Origin: Candolleomyces eurysporus
Lineage: Eukaryota > Basidiomycota > Agaricomycetes > Agaricales > Psathyrellaceae
Length of the DNA stretch: 64,000 nucleotides
Reading direction: 5' to 3'
Assembly: GCA_027579435.1 (NCBI GenBank)
Contig: JANBPK010000943.1
Coordinates: 1-64,000, forward strand
The position numbers and the translations under genes are program-made. The notes beneath the pieces are model-generated. The model searched no databases. It was not told the origin of the DNA and saw nothing but the letters and a program-made list of their open reading frames with translations. This document shows, piece after piece, positions 35,878 to 47,356 of the stretch (its first letter is position 1; each line of letters begins with the position of its first letter).

Positions 35878-37077
35878 GGTTTACAAAGCGGAGAAAATAT
35901 CTACGCAATTTGCATAAAATTGAGCAAGATAAGGCTGCTGGCTATAACGTGGCGAGTACTTGCACACTTCTTACCACTTATCTCGACTTCGCACTGTCCC
36001 TTAGAGCTCGAATTGCGCAGAGATGAGATGAATCGCTATTTATCTGGATGCATTTTGGTCGATAGAGTGAATTGCCCCAACATACCGAGACCAATGCGAT
36101 TCGGCCAACTGTCATTTCGGAAGTATTGTACAGCGTCCACGTTCCTCAAGCGTTTCTTGAAGAAAGAACCACCTTTTAGGATGGACGTGGCATAGCGGCT
36201 TGACACACTTGACAGGATATTCACTCACGGCTTGCCAGTCCGACCTCAAGTTCAATATATTCTAGAGACACCTCTACGATACCGCCCTCGTCCCCTGGCA
36301 TGCGGGCTAGGGCTTGTGTTAATCTTCAAGCGTCATTGATGACGGATCTAGAGGACGGAATTCTCGTCAACCGCCTCGCCCACATGGTCCCAAAGGGTTA
36401 CCATTCCTCGATAGCCTGGCTGAGCTGAAGCAGGATCAGCCATGGGGGGTGTATGACAAGCTTTGCGCGGAATACGGTGCGTCACAGACTCTTGCTCGTA
36501 CCCTTGTGTAAGTGCTCACGGTTCTCAGGTGACATTGTATAGTTGGAAGCATTTGGGCAAGGGATCCTCGTCGTTGGTTCCCTCGAACGCGCTTTAGATT
36601 TACTAGACAAGAAATCGCTGAAATATTCAGAGAGGCTATCCATTCCCTTGATTGAATTGTGAGTAGCATTTAGTTGTCTATCTTTATGAGCTCAACAATG
36701 CACTAGGATGGATATGAGCTGGAATGTCGGGACTATGCGTTATGGGAATGCGTGGAGAGAGCATTGTCGCATGGTTTCGATTCGAGCAGTTGCATTGGTT
36801 TGTTAACTTTTTGCTCTCGAATGCATGCATATCTAGGGTAATCGAGAATTGGTGGTATTGGCATATCATAGCAGCTTGTTGTAGTTTTCGCAAGTCTACT
36901 AGACTGTCCTATGCTTATACCCTTGGGTCCTTAATCCGTAATAGGATAATTGATGTAATGACAAAACAACGGAGGATAGCGGGGCAGAAGGGGGCAGATT
37001 CAAGTTGGTGCTCAGTAATGTTCGGAATCGCGTCGAGAGGCTATGGCCGATCTTAGTTCCCCACACCTTGGTACAAA
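35878..37077. other. Intergenic region, no gene seen
   Basis: About 1.2 kb. Frames at 35920-36195, 36724-37056 and others lack motifs and splice context. Confidence 0.3.
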
Positions 37078-39294
37078 CTAAAAATAGATCAAGTCCTCGT
37101 CCTCATCCTCGTCCAGCTCATCCTCCCCCTCCTCCCCTTCCCCCTCCTTCTCCGTGAAGCCATATTTCTTATATCTTCCCTTCCACTTGTCAAAATACGA
37201 TTTCACAATATCTGCTACCTTGCACTTGTAGGGATCATCCTAGAGAGGAAACAGAAATTAGTTCAATATCCTGATGAAAAGAGATGTTCATACATTGAGG
37301 TGTTGGATAGCATCAAATGTAAAGCTCGCCAAGCCGTACCAGCAAACGAGATCAAACCGACCTCTCTCAATGTGCGATGAGAGTCTTTCATCAATTCTTC
37401 TCCATCCGTTATTGTGGGTGAAATCAATCAATCGAAGATCATCGACACATGTAGTTTGGTTTTCAGAGTAGCGATGCAGTGCATCAACAATCCAATAAAA
37501 GCTCCCTGATAAAAAGGTATGTCAGTGACCTGGTTAGGATGGATGACGCTGACTCACAGTCCTCCAGGAAATCTTCCTGTTGAAGTAACTTCTGGAGACA
37601 GGACTCTACCACGTGCTGGCGAACCCGTTGTTCCGAAACAAATAAGTGCTGAGCGCGAAACTTGCTATCCAGAAGCTCGGAGAACGACCGGTGGTAGAAT
37701 TGCATCTCCTCCCACACCTTAGTAAAAGCTGGGTTTTGACGAAATAAGACAAGTGAGTGCAGGTCGGAAAAAAGGACTTGATGGCCTCCGTCTTCAAGGC
37801 CGATAATTTCATCAAAATTGCGAATGCTATCTCGGGCCCTCCCGATGCGAGAATCAGAATTGATCTGGTGTGCCCGGACAAGCAGAAGAAAATCTCGTCT
37901 TCGGTTGCTGTCAACTCCTTCGTACAACTCCTTCGCAGTGGAAAGAATAATTCTGTAAAGGACATCGAGCCGTTCCAATGGCTGCGTTTGTTGACCATCA
38001 TGGGGGGTCCATTCGATGATCGTCCTGAGTCTGTCCACCGGGGAGCCACGGCGCTCTGATACGTATTTGACCGCCGTTGCAGCATAGATAAACTGTCCTG
38101 AAGATGCCACCACGAGCTTCTCGATGTCTTCCTCCGCGGGCCATAGATGAGACTGCGCCCGATGGTCGCGGCTTCGACTGCCGATATCTTGAAGTCTTCT
38201 CCACAAGAAGCGACGAATATCATCCGTCGCATCGTACTTATCGCTGAGCTTGACGTGGTATGCGAGTTGGTAGAGGTACCCTTCCGGGTGGCTGTCCAGT
38301 GCGCTGCGGATGGCCCATTCTGGCCTGCTGGCGATGAATATGCGGAATGGGAGATCGTTATCAAGGAGACAATGCTTGATCGTGGATAGAAGTTCCGCTT
38401 GGTTTTCTTCCCCGGAACACTCGTCGAGACCGTCGATCAGGATGGCATGGGGAAAGGTGTTGCGGTTCAATTTCCCGCTAGCGCACAGGCGTTTGAAAGG
38501 GGTAACTATGAGCATGTCCATCTGAATTTTGATATTTTTCTTGAAGATGAGGGGGTTGTCTTCGATGACCTTTCCAATGGCATCACGGAGGGCAGGATTG
38601 TGTAGGCCTAACTGGCAAGCGATAGTCGGTATGACGTAAGTTAAGCTGTTTCGAGTGGGGTCTCCCGCAGAGAAGAAGAATGTCGAGCCAAGTATATTGG
38701 AAACTGAGCAACGTTCAGCTATCGTTTGCTGTAGCGCTGACTTGCCCGATCCTGCTGCGCCGGTCATACAGAGCAAACGTCGGGGGGTTTCACGATCTTG
38801 GATCCAATCCATGAGTTCCTTGGTAACCTCGACGCGAGTGTCTTCATCGCATTTCGGTGGATCGAACCGAGCGCTCGAATCGTGAAGAGCGTTGGAGGCT
38901 ATATTTTTTAATAACATCTTCCAGCCTGTCAGGGCGAAGTCAGCAGCGCTCAGAGAGAATTCTGCAAACATTTTTATATACCTCCTTTCCAGCTATCCTC
39001 GAATGAATGGACATTGACGTTGTCGATCTTGAAGTTCTGCGCATTCGAAAACAATGACATGGGTGGGTTATGCTCCGTGAATGATGGGTGTCTGTGACTC
39101 ATTGCACCTGACATTGATGGATCCCCAGTTGAATAGGACGACAGCGGATGCCCAGGTGCTTTGACCAGGATTGCAGCCCCCGCTGTAGAGCCCTCACGCT
39201 CTGGCCGCCCACCTCTGCGACGCCTGGAGGAGAGCAGGGAGCCAAAACCGTCAACGATAGACTTGATACTTCTTTCCTTGGGCTTCGAAGGCAT
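37078..39294 (-). CDS. NACHT-type STAND NTPase (NLR-like) 1
   Basis: Signal-transducing P-loop ATPase of the fungal NLR-like class. Exons 39294-38982, 38925-37558, 37505-37294 and 37239-37078 sum to 2055 nt, 684 residues. Start at ATG 39294, since the frame upstream opens only with GTG. The N-terminus holds SNAQNFKIDNVNVHSF, the FNAQ-type segment often placed before agaricomycete NACHT domains, then LHDSSARFDPPKC. Walker A is GAAGSGKSALQQ (about residue 160), sensor FFFSAGDPTRNS, and Walker B ILIDGLDEC (about 275), followed by FRIFIASRPEW. The C-terminus is acidic (EGEEGEDELDEDEDEDLIYF). No WD40, ankyrin or TPR repeats follow, so the usual ligand-sensing part is absent; this is a short form. 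Splice joins DW-SFYW and HLN-DDPYK look clean. Confidence 0.85.
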
Positions 39295-40152
39295 ACGGGC
39301 GACCACAGCAATGAAGCCTAGATGAGAGTTGGAGAAAAGAGAACAGCAAGCGACACGAGGCAGAACATTCCTGCACTCGGACTGTCATCAATTCTGATGG
39401 CGCTTGATCAGGGCGCGAGGATTGCAGTCCCAGAGCTGGGAAGCTCGCCATCACTCGGCAGGACACGGCAACTCACGCCGAACACCAGCGTCCGGCACAG
39501 CAGTGGGCTTCACCGACTCTCGCTGTGCAACAGTGTGCAACTTTAACACCGTGAGCCGGCATGATACGCCATGGAGCGAGGAATTGCTTCTTGTGGTGCA
39601 CTTGTCTCTAGCGAATCTGATTGAGTTGAAACAGAACAAAGAATTTGGCTGTCAAGTAGTAAGTGGGATCCATGTTGCTCCACGAACGTTCGATGCAATC
39701 CTGATCCTTTCTACTTACAAGGGCTGTACATATGGTAATATACTACTGAAATTGAAAAAAAGTTCATTGACCTGACCTGGGACTGGTAGTCGAGCATGGT
39801 GGCTAGATTGCCTTAAGCCACTGACGCTCCGGTATTCCTCGCTTGGAAAGTCAATGGGTCCGAGATGTGGATTGTGGGAGCTCTAAATGGCTCAGGAGTG
39901 GCCTACTGATACTTGCTGCGCATCCAATAATAGGACGCGCAGTAAGCAACTATAAGAATAGACCCCAGACCGAGGTGTCGTTTCCGTCACTATAATTGGG
40001 CTCGGGTATCAAGGACTTGCACAGTCCTTCACGCTTTGCAGCCAGTGAATAAGATCACGATACGATAAGAGGTGCGTGTGCATAGCCTATTGAGCTTGGT
40101 GGTATGCAAGCTTTCTCACTATCTCATTCAACCCAAGCAGCGCTTGAAGTCG
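39295..40152. other. Intergenic region, divergent promoters
   Basis: About 0.86 kb between the NACHT gene and the F-box gene, which diverge. No distinct element recognised. Confidence 0.3.
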
Positions 40153-42435
40153 ATGAACCACACCCTTCGTCAACTCGGTACCTTGCCTGCACCAAACGCC
40201 ATTGATCGACTTCTCGAGAGCGATGAACCTCTTTCTGACGAGGAGAGAGTGAGAATCCTCTCGAGGCTTCAAGATCTTGAACCTGAGCTGGAATGCCTAT
40301 CGGGAAAGTACGGCACGGATTCAATGACTCCAGGTCGACAACACTTACCAGTCAACACTTTCTGTACTCTTCTCCATTAGATGCATCCCCATCGAAATTT
40401 GGCAGCAGGTATTCGAGTTTATGGTCTTCGACCCAACGATGAAAGACTGCGATCCCTTGCGGACACTGAGCAGGGTCTCGCGTCGCTGGAATGCGGCAGC
40501 CTCAACGCACCAAATCCTTTGGTCGATCCTACCTCCGGTTCCTCTTCTCAGTATGGCCAACCCCATCACACCGAAGCAACATAGCGCAGTCCGCAGTCGT
40601 CTGAAGCTCTTCCTCTCGAGATCTGGATCCAAAAAAATCGACTTTCAACTTTCCTATTCCTCCTCGGAAGATGTGTGGAGGACAAATAAGACCATAGTAC
40701 TCGACATCCTCAATACTTTCGTTGAGGTTTCCCATCGATGGAAGGAGGCCGTTTTACACATCCCGGCCGACGTCGTCGAGCAGGCTTTGGGTCCATTACG
40801 AACTCATGGCAGGCTTCCTCACTTGGAGAAGCTTCGGCTTGAGCTGAATGTATGGGGCTTGAATCGGGCAGGGCTCCGACAATACGCGAAGCTGGTCAGG
40901 GTGGACCATTTCAACAATGCACCAAACCTTCGACATGTCACTATGAACACGTCTGTCATCAGCGTCCCAGCCTTCCCGGCCCGGATCCTTGACGACAATA
41001 ACACAATATTCGATTTACATCTCCCATGGTCACAAATAGAAACTTACCAGAGCAGGATCGCAACCAGCGNGGAGGGAAGAAAGCTGCTTTCGGCTCATCC
41101 CTGACACTGGCGGTGGGCCACACGAGAGGCTGCGCGAGGTGGTCTACCATGTGCGAAGCGGTTCACATCCCATTTGCAATAAAGTATCTCCAATCATCCT
41201 CTCAAACCTCGTCAGGTTGTGTTTGCGGACAGGAAACATATTTCCAGGCGACATTCTCTTTTGGCACTTGAGCAGTAGGTTGATCTTACCATCGCTATCA
41301 GAGTTGGAGGTACGCGACGGAAATTTTATCCAAGGCCCAGATTACAATATGCACTGGGCGACGATGTACCATTCGCTTATAACGCTCATACGTCACTCGG
41401 GGTGTTCAAACTCTCTACTACGCCTCAGGCTTGAAGAAAAGGATGGACCGCGGTCAGCCGACCAACTAACGGAGCTATTCTTGCTCTGTCCCAATCTCGA
41501 GTACTTGGATATCCGAGTATTGCAGGATCAAGAATTGCAGATTCTACGCCTTGATACCAACCTTCCGGAGCTACTTCCGAACCTCAAAGTCCTCTCCCTT
41601 CGCTGGCCTTCTGAGCACACCTACCACGGCTCTCGGACCGGTGTCGTCAGAGGAAGGGAGCCGCCCATCGTGAGGCCGTCTACCCTTTGGGATGTGGTGC
41701 AGTCCAGGATCTCAACCCCAGCACAGCAGAGGTCGCCATTGGAGGAAGTCCGACTTCTCGCTTCGTCCTCCTCCGAGGAAGAATATGAAGTCCTGAGCGC
41801 ACAGATGAACCTCCTCATTGGTGATAGCGCTTGGCCGTTTCCAGCTGGTAGTTGGGCGAGTAGCACGTTCGATTACGAGGAATTATCGCAGCTGCGTACC
41901 GCCCTGCAGAAGAAATTCAAACCAATCGGCGGGATATATCCAACAGGCGCCCATGTAAATTTAATGTTGCATTGGGAGATGGATGGGGTCATGCGCAAGC
42001 TGGAAGAGCTTAACCTTGGGGAAAGCAGGGGGGTGATTCTTGCGGTGAGTCTCCTCTGACTATTCGGTTGGTTTTAAGGTTGGACTGACCTGGGCCTGTG
42101 ACTTTCCTATCCAGAGGATTGGTATTCTCTACCATCTCGCGGAAATTGCGCACACAGAAGAAGGCTTGATTCCAGGTGATTGGATGTATAATTTGCGGTC
42201 AAGGGCGGCCCACCTGCTTGCAAAATGGAAACCGATCATCTTGCCTCAGTTCCAAGCATTGTCGCTCAGGTGGTGCTACGTTCCGCTGGGGTCCGCTCGG
42301 CTTCGATGTCAACCTCTGCTGAATCATAATAGTGAGTACTACTTTCGGTTGAAAGACGGGCTTTTGAGACTCATCTCAGGTAACGCAGCCGAAGATTTAG
42401 CGTGGAAGGATGCAATTGGAGTCGCTATTAATTAA
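40153..42435 (+). CDS. F-box protein with LRR-like region
   Basis: Substrate adaptor-like protein for an SCF ubiquitin ligase (inferred from the F-box). Exons 40153-40307, 40381-42044 and 42115-42435; without the N at 41070 they sum to 2139 nt, 712 residues. The second exon starts CIPIEIWQQVFEFM and continues LRTLSRVSRRWNAAASTHQI, a typical agaricomycete F-box. Leucine-rich segments follow (LPHLEKLRLELNVW, PNLRHVTMNTSV, LLLCPNLEYLDIRV, LPNLKVLSLRWPSEH). A helical lead (MNHTLRQLGTLPAPNAIDRL, RVRILSRLQDLEPELE) precedes the F-box, as in many paralogs. The deposited frame breaks at the N after RIATS; removing it continues GREESCFRLIPDTGGGPHE. Such genes are numerous in this class and their targets are generally unknown. 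Confidence 0.8.
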
Positions 42436-42938
42436 GCATCGCGACTCGGAGAACAGGTTCTTGTAAATTGTAAGCCTCCAACGCTGGAACAACAGCGATA
42501 CGGAGCATGCTGTCACTTGTCTCTTATTGTATTCAAGGATCTCTTCCTGTAATTAATTAATTCTGTCCTCACCTTCCTGGATTCGGTGGTTCCGCTTGTC
42601 TTTCAACCGAAAGTTTTATGTTCTAGCCTGAAGTCGGTGCTGAATACATTGTTTTCTACCCTTGAATACGACAAAGAGACACGTTGCTTCGTCACTTTAA
42701 GCGCCTGCTGTCGACCGCGTCACGGTCGTGGACAGCCATCAACGCTCCGAGCCCGTTTTATATTCTTCCATCACCATCACCTTCCCCCACACCTCGTGCC
42801 TTGGTCCTGAGGAACAGCCTCCGGGACCGTCTCACGGCGTCGGGCGATGTTCAAAAAGTTCGACGGCCAAAATGTATTCTCAATATAAACTTGATCTCCT
42901 TTCTTTCTGCTGAACCGAAAGACGGTTGTCTGCTACAC
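42436..42938. other. Short intergenic region
   Basis: Pyrimidine-rich stretch before the Pro-rich membrane-protein start; open upstream in frame (from 42684) but with no good evidence of coding. Confidence 0.3.
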
Positions 42939-45743
42939 ATGTCGTCCCCCACTGGGAAGGAGTCAGCCTCGCCTTCGCCCCCTCCGACGACGACGGCGAC
43001 GGCCACCTCAAGCGCAAGTGAGGCCCGGAGGAGATCCCATAGCCCTTCAAAGTTGGGAGCAAAGCTACCGGTGATCGAGAGGGAAAGCAATGAAGACCTT
43101 GGTCGGGATGCAAGGGAATCTGCCACGAGGCAAAGAGGCAGCTTGGACAACCCCTCTGCGCCATCGGGTGAAGTAGGAGCGTTGAACGTGCAGCAACCGA
43201 GGCCGTCGCCCCCTCTCCCAGCACATCCGGAGTCAATATCAGAGCCGCAACCGCAACCACAACCGGAGGGAGCTCGACCACCCCCGGAACCAACACCCCA
43301 GCTCCCAGAGCACCTCCCAGCCTTTAGGATCCTAAACCACCCTGATTTCCATGACCCCAATCACCCACANGGGCCGAGGCCAATGCCTGATGTCCCAGCG
43401 TTCAGGGTGGTCGGACACCCCAACTTCCCGGACGAGGATTCACCTGTTATGACGCCTACGACGCCACAGATGCAGATGCCAGAGGCCCTGCCCTCCCCTT
43501 CTCACCAGGCGTCAGCGGCGTCTAGTGCCGTTCCATATTTACCCATCCCCCGGCCTACCTTCCCCGGGAGAAGGTTCGGTGACTCTGACGACGCGTGGAG
43601 GCTAAGCAACCTCACGTCGACAAGTGGGGGTTCGGGTCCCATGGACGAGGAGGAGATGGAGAGGATGTGGAAGGAGAGTGAGGATCTGTACAGGCTGATT
43701 CAGGGTCAGCTGGGTGAAGACCACGGAAGCAGCAGTAATTCCACTGCTGATGAGAGGAGCACTAGTGGTGAAGCACCTGCGATGCCCGTGCCCATCACTT
43801 CCCCGACCCCACCTCCGTTCCCCACGCAGGCACCACCACCCTCGTTTCCGAGGCACACGAGCTCGCATAGGATGCCGGGAGGGTATCACTCGCATACGCC
43901 GACTACGTTAGGAGAGAAACCGAGCACTGAAACGTTCTTCACTGCCAGTGTACGCTCGGATTCGCGGGCTGAGAGTGATTCTCGACGGGTCTCACAATTA
44001 GTGGAATTGGGCACACATCCTGAGGAAGGGAGTGGGGATGCTTTTCAGAGCCCTTGGGAAGGAGACGAAGAAGACGTTGACGCTACGATCAAGTTTCCTT
44101 CTGGTTCCATAGTGATGCCTCAGGCGTCGACGTCTGGGTCGAGAATGCCCCAACCTGCGATACCAATACCCCAACCATCTCCTTCCCCACCCTCACTCCC
44201 CGAACCGACGCCTGCACCACCTCAGGCAGTACCGCCTCCCCCGTCGATACCTGAGCCCGCCCTCTCAATGCCTCAACCTTCGAGTCAAGCTCAAGCTAAA
44301 CCTTCGATACCGAAGCCTCAAAGCTCCGTTGTCAGTCATACTATTCCTATCCCTCCTGCACCGTCTTCACCTCCTCCTTCACCTCCTTCTGGGGGTGTTA
44401 AACCCCCTACTCAGTCTAGTCAACATACGACAGGCAGCGGAACGCAGAAACCACCGGTCCTGCCGTCGTTATCAATACCGAACAAACCGACAGGAAGTAC
44501 TACGACAAGTGGGGGACCGAAACCCCCTACTATTGGGCAACAGCAACAGCAAACACCAGCGAAGCCACCTTTATCTATAAACACGACCACATTGACACCG
44601 TCCAACAATGGGAGGCCGCCTGCACACGCACCTGCACCTGCGAAGCCTCCTCCGAGTCAAGTAGCCGGACAGTCTACGAGTACTAAACCTCCGCCTGCTG
44701 CTCCGTCGCCTGCGCCTCAGGTCCACGCTTCCAAACCTGATAGCAAACCTACCTCCAACGAAACCCTTAAACCCAGCACCGTCAAGCCCCCTGCTGCTCC
44801 GTCGCCTGCACCCCAAGGTTCGAATGCGGGTTCGTCTTCGACAAAGCCTAGCAACAGCAAGCCTTCTGGCTCTACGTCCAACGAACCTCACAAGCCCGAT
44901 ACCACTCATAGCAACGGTGGTGGTGGCAGCAAAGACGACGGGGCTGCCAACGGGAACGGGGACAACGGCAACACGCGCTACGTCAACATGCTCCTCGCCC
45001 TTGACGACATCCCGCCCTACTGGAACCTGCTCGCATCGTTCTTTACGTGGATTTTGTTAGCTGGGTTCCTGCTGTTCCCGGGTACGTTCACGAGTTGGCG
45101 GGAAGAGCAGGCGCAGGCGACAGGTGCTCCTGGGGTTACCGATGATGTGAAGAGGGCGGTGTTGGGTGTTGTTGAGCACGTTCCTTTGTCAGTCTTTTTT
45201 GCTCTTTATTCGCTCATTTTTCTGTTTCTTGAGATGCTAATTTTGGTGGCCTTGCAGGTTCGTCATCGCGTTCCTCTGCTCTGGTCTTGGTGCAGTCGGG
45301 ATGATGGGGCTGTCGTACCGCTGGGCAGCGAATTACATCTGGATCCTCAACAAGGTCTTCGTCCCTGGCTTCCTCAACTCCCTCGCGGGCTTACTCTCGA
45401 CGCTTGCGAATATCTACGGAGCGCAGGGTGGGCAGCTGAGTACGACTGCTTTGGTGACGTTGATCGTTACCGCGAGCTGTACTGGTGAGTCGTCTACTTT
45501 GTTTCCACTTGGCTTGACTCGTTTTGCTCATACAATTCTGTACACACAGGCGTCCTCGCGATATTGACATTGGTCTATCAATTCTGGTTCCTGAGACGAG
45601 TGCAAGCGGAGCACAAGAGAGAAGCCGGCGTGTGGGACGCTGGGAAGAGGGGTGAGGGCGTGAAGAGGTTTTTGGGTGCGAGTAAGGGGGATATGGTCAG
45701 GGAGGGCAAGGGGAAGAAGTCTGGGAAGAAGGGAAATGCGTGA
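42939..45743 (+). CDS. Pro-rich protein with four C-terminal membrane helices
   Basis: Exons 42939-45187, 45258-45484 and 45550-45743; with the N at 43370 kept the sum is 2670 nt, 889 residues. Start taken at MSSPTGKESASPSPPPTT because the longer upstream frame reads like leader. Residues 1 to about 670 are disordered, rich in Pro, Ser, Thr and Gln, and contain two related short blocks (PAFRILNHPDF and PAFRVVGHPNF). The C-terminal part has four hydrophobic segments: WNLLASFFTWILLAGFLLF, FVIAFLCSGLGAVGMMGL, FLNSLAGLLSTLANIY and ALVTLIVTASCTGVLAILTL, ending in a basic tail (KGKKSGKKGNA). The splice join HVPL-FVIAFL falls inside the second helix and restores it. I do not recognise the family; a membrane role is certain from the helices, the rest unknown. 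Confidence 0.8.
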
Positions 45744-46310
45744 TGCTCCGCTTTCGTAATGACGACGTTATGATCTGATGATAAGATGAGACAAGAGACT
45801 CGGTCGGTGGAAGGGCGTGGCCGCGATGAGCATTGGGTCGAGGGTAATATCGATGATAGGAGGATAGGAGGAGGAAAGAGGGGGTATGAGGGTTTGCGAT
45901 ACACTTTCCCCCTTGGTTGAGGTAGGATCGTTTGCCGCAGTCGCTGTGTGCTCCTTGGGATCTTGAAATTACATGTATACGTTTGACTGATGTCTCGATT
46001 AATACCCTATTGTTTATACCCTTTATTAACTTAGCATACGCTACGATGATGACACGGGATTACGCTTGTGCTGTTTGCTTGTGTTCCTTCGATTGGACTA
46101 CCACTGCAACACTAAGATGCTCAGAAAATGAATGAACATCAGTTTAATTTCCGTCGATCGTGTAGTCTGCAGCCTTGAATGATGATAGCACAAGTGCATC
46201 CTGGGGAACACCCCGCAAGAGAGATCCGGAAATGGTACTCGCAAGAAAGGGTGTAGAGGAGATTGCGTGCTACAGTGGCGAGTGTCAAACGGTGCCGCTG
46301 TATGTTACAG

Positions 46311-46665
46311 TCAGTTTGGCTTTGGTACCTGGAACGGGTCCAGAGTAAACGATCCGATGCAAGATGGGCAGGAAGAACTCTTAAGATACGAGTAGAAAGA
46401 ACAGCAATATTATACGGTCAGTTTGGCTTTGGTAGAACGAGTGCCGGGAGTCAACGGGCCGATGCGAGAGTGGCAGGAAGAACGCTATTAGAGCCTCTCT
46501 CGTCGGCCGTTGAGAACCAAGAATGGGTAGTCCTTTGATCGGAATCTTATCTTATCTTGAATAGCGAATGGTGTGTATATTCGACGGTCAGTTTGGCTTT
46601 GGCAGAATGATTCCAGAGTCAAAAATCCAATGTAAGAGTGTCAGGAAAAACTGTATACGAGGGAC
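46311..46665. repeat. Three-copy diverged tandem repeat
   Basis: The core TCAGTTTGGCTTTGG recurs at 46311, 46418 and 46588. Each core is followed by related sequence (ACG-GT-C-GAGT-AA-G--CCGATGCAAGA, then GGCAGGAAGAAC). Copies 2 and 3 also share a CTCG-(T/A)-GGCCG-TGA-AACCAA block further on. Lies between the Pro-rich protein and the ferric reductase gene, in no open frame. Confidence 0.65.
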
Positions 46666-47356
46666 TCGAGTAGGCCGCTGATAACCAAATTTAATCAGAA
46701 TCTTATCTTATCGCCTTCCGAGGACTACACGAGGCTCCAGTCCATCACATCAAAATGAATATGCTTCATTCCCCCTCGCTTGGCTATTGCCTCGTTGCTG
46801 TTGCATGTTCTTGGGACACCACGCTGCATGCTCACACAGCCAAAATTCGACTTACCCACCCTCACATACGGTACGGGATGCCATGATGACCCGCCGGGGA
46901 TTGCAAGCTCTGGATAGCCTTCAGTTGCCCGGAGGCGTGATGGGAAGCATGTGTGGGCACTGCGGCCAGGTCCAGTCCGAAGGGCTGGCTGACTAGTTTT
47001 CTTTATAAGAATACATGCACCTGGACCGGACAATGCATCGTGTTCTTAATCCCGCCCCGACTTGTCCTTGCTTCACTACCACTAGCACTGGAGGCTTTGC
47101 GCTTGAGCTTGCGACCGCGATCCGAGACCCAGTGACCTCGATCGACTGACTAGCTTGTGACGATCCCTCTTTGGTCGTCTGGGGTCTACCTAGGCTCAAT
47201 TCACCGCACACGACCCACGCCGCACTAGCCTCCAGGAAACTGCGTGAAGGCTCATTCAATTGGCGTGCTGTATTGCTTGCCACCGGGCCATCTTACCACC
47301 TTTCCATCCCATCTCTACCTACCCATTGAGCCACCGACATCCTCGCTATTGTGGTC
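46666..47356. other. Intergenic region before the ferric reductase gene
   Basis: No gene seen; the preceding 45744-46310 also holds none. The last 100 bases before 47357 are pyrimidine-rich, as expected for a fungal core promoter. Confidence 0.3.

Noticed and set aside
37484..38971. NACHT protein starting at 38971
   Set aside because: That start lies inside an intron (38981-38926); the exon at 39294-38982 supplies the real N-terminus.
42684..42938. Upstream extension of the Pro-rich protein
   Set aside because: The frame is open but reads like leader sequence, with a better start at 42939.
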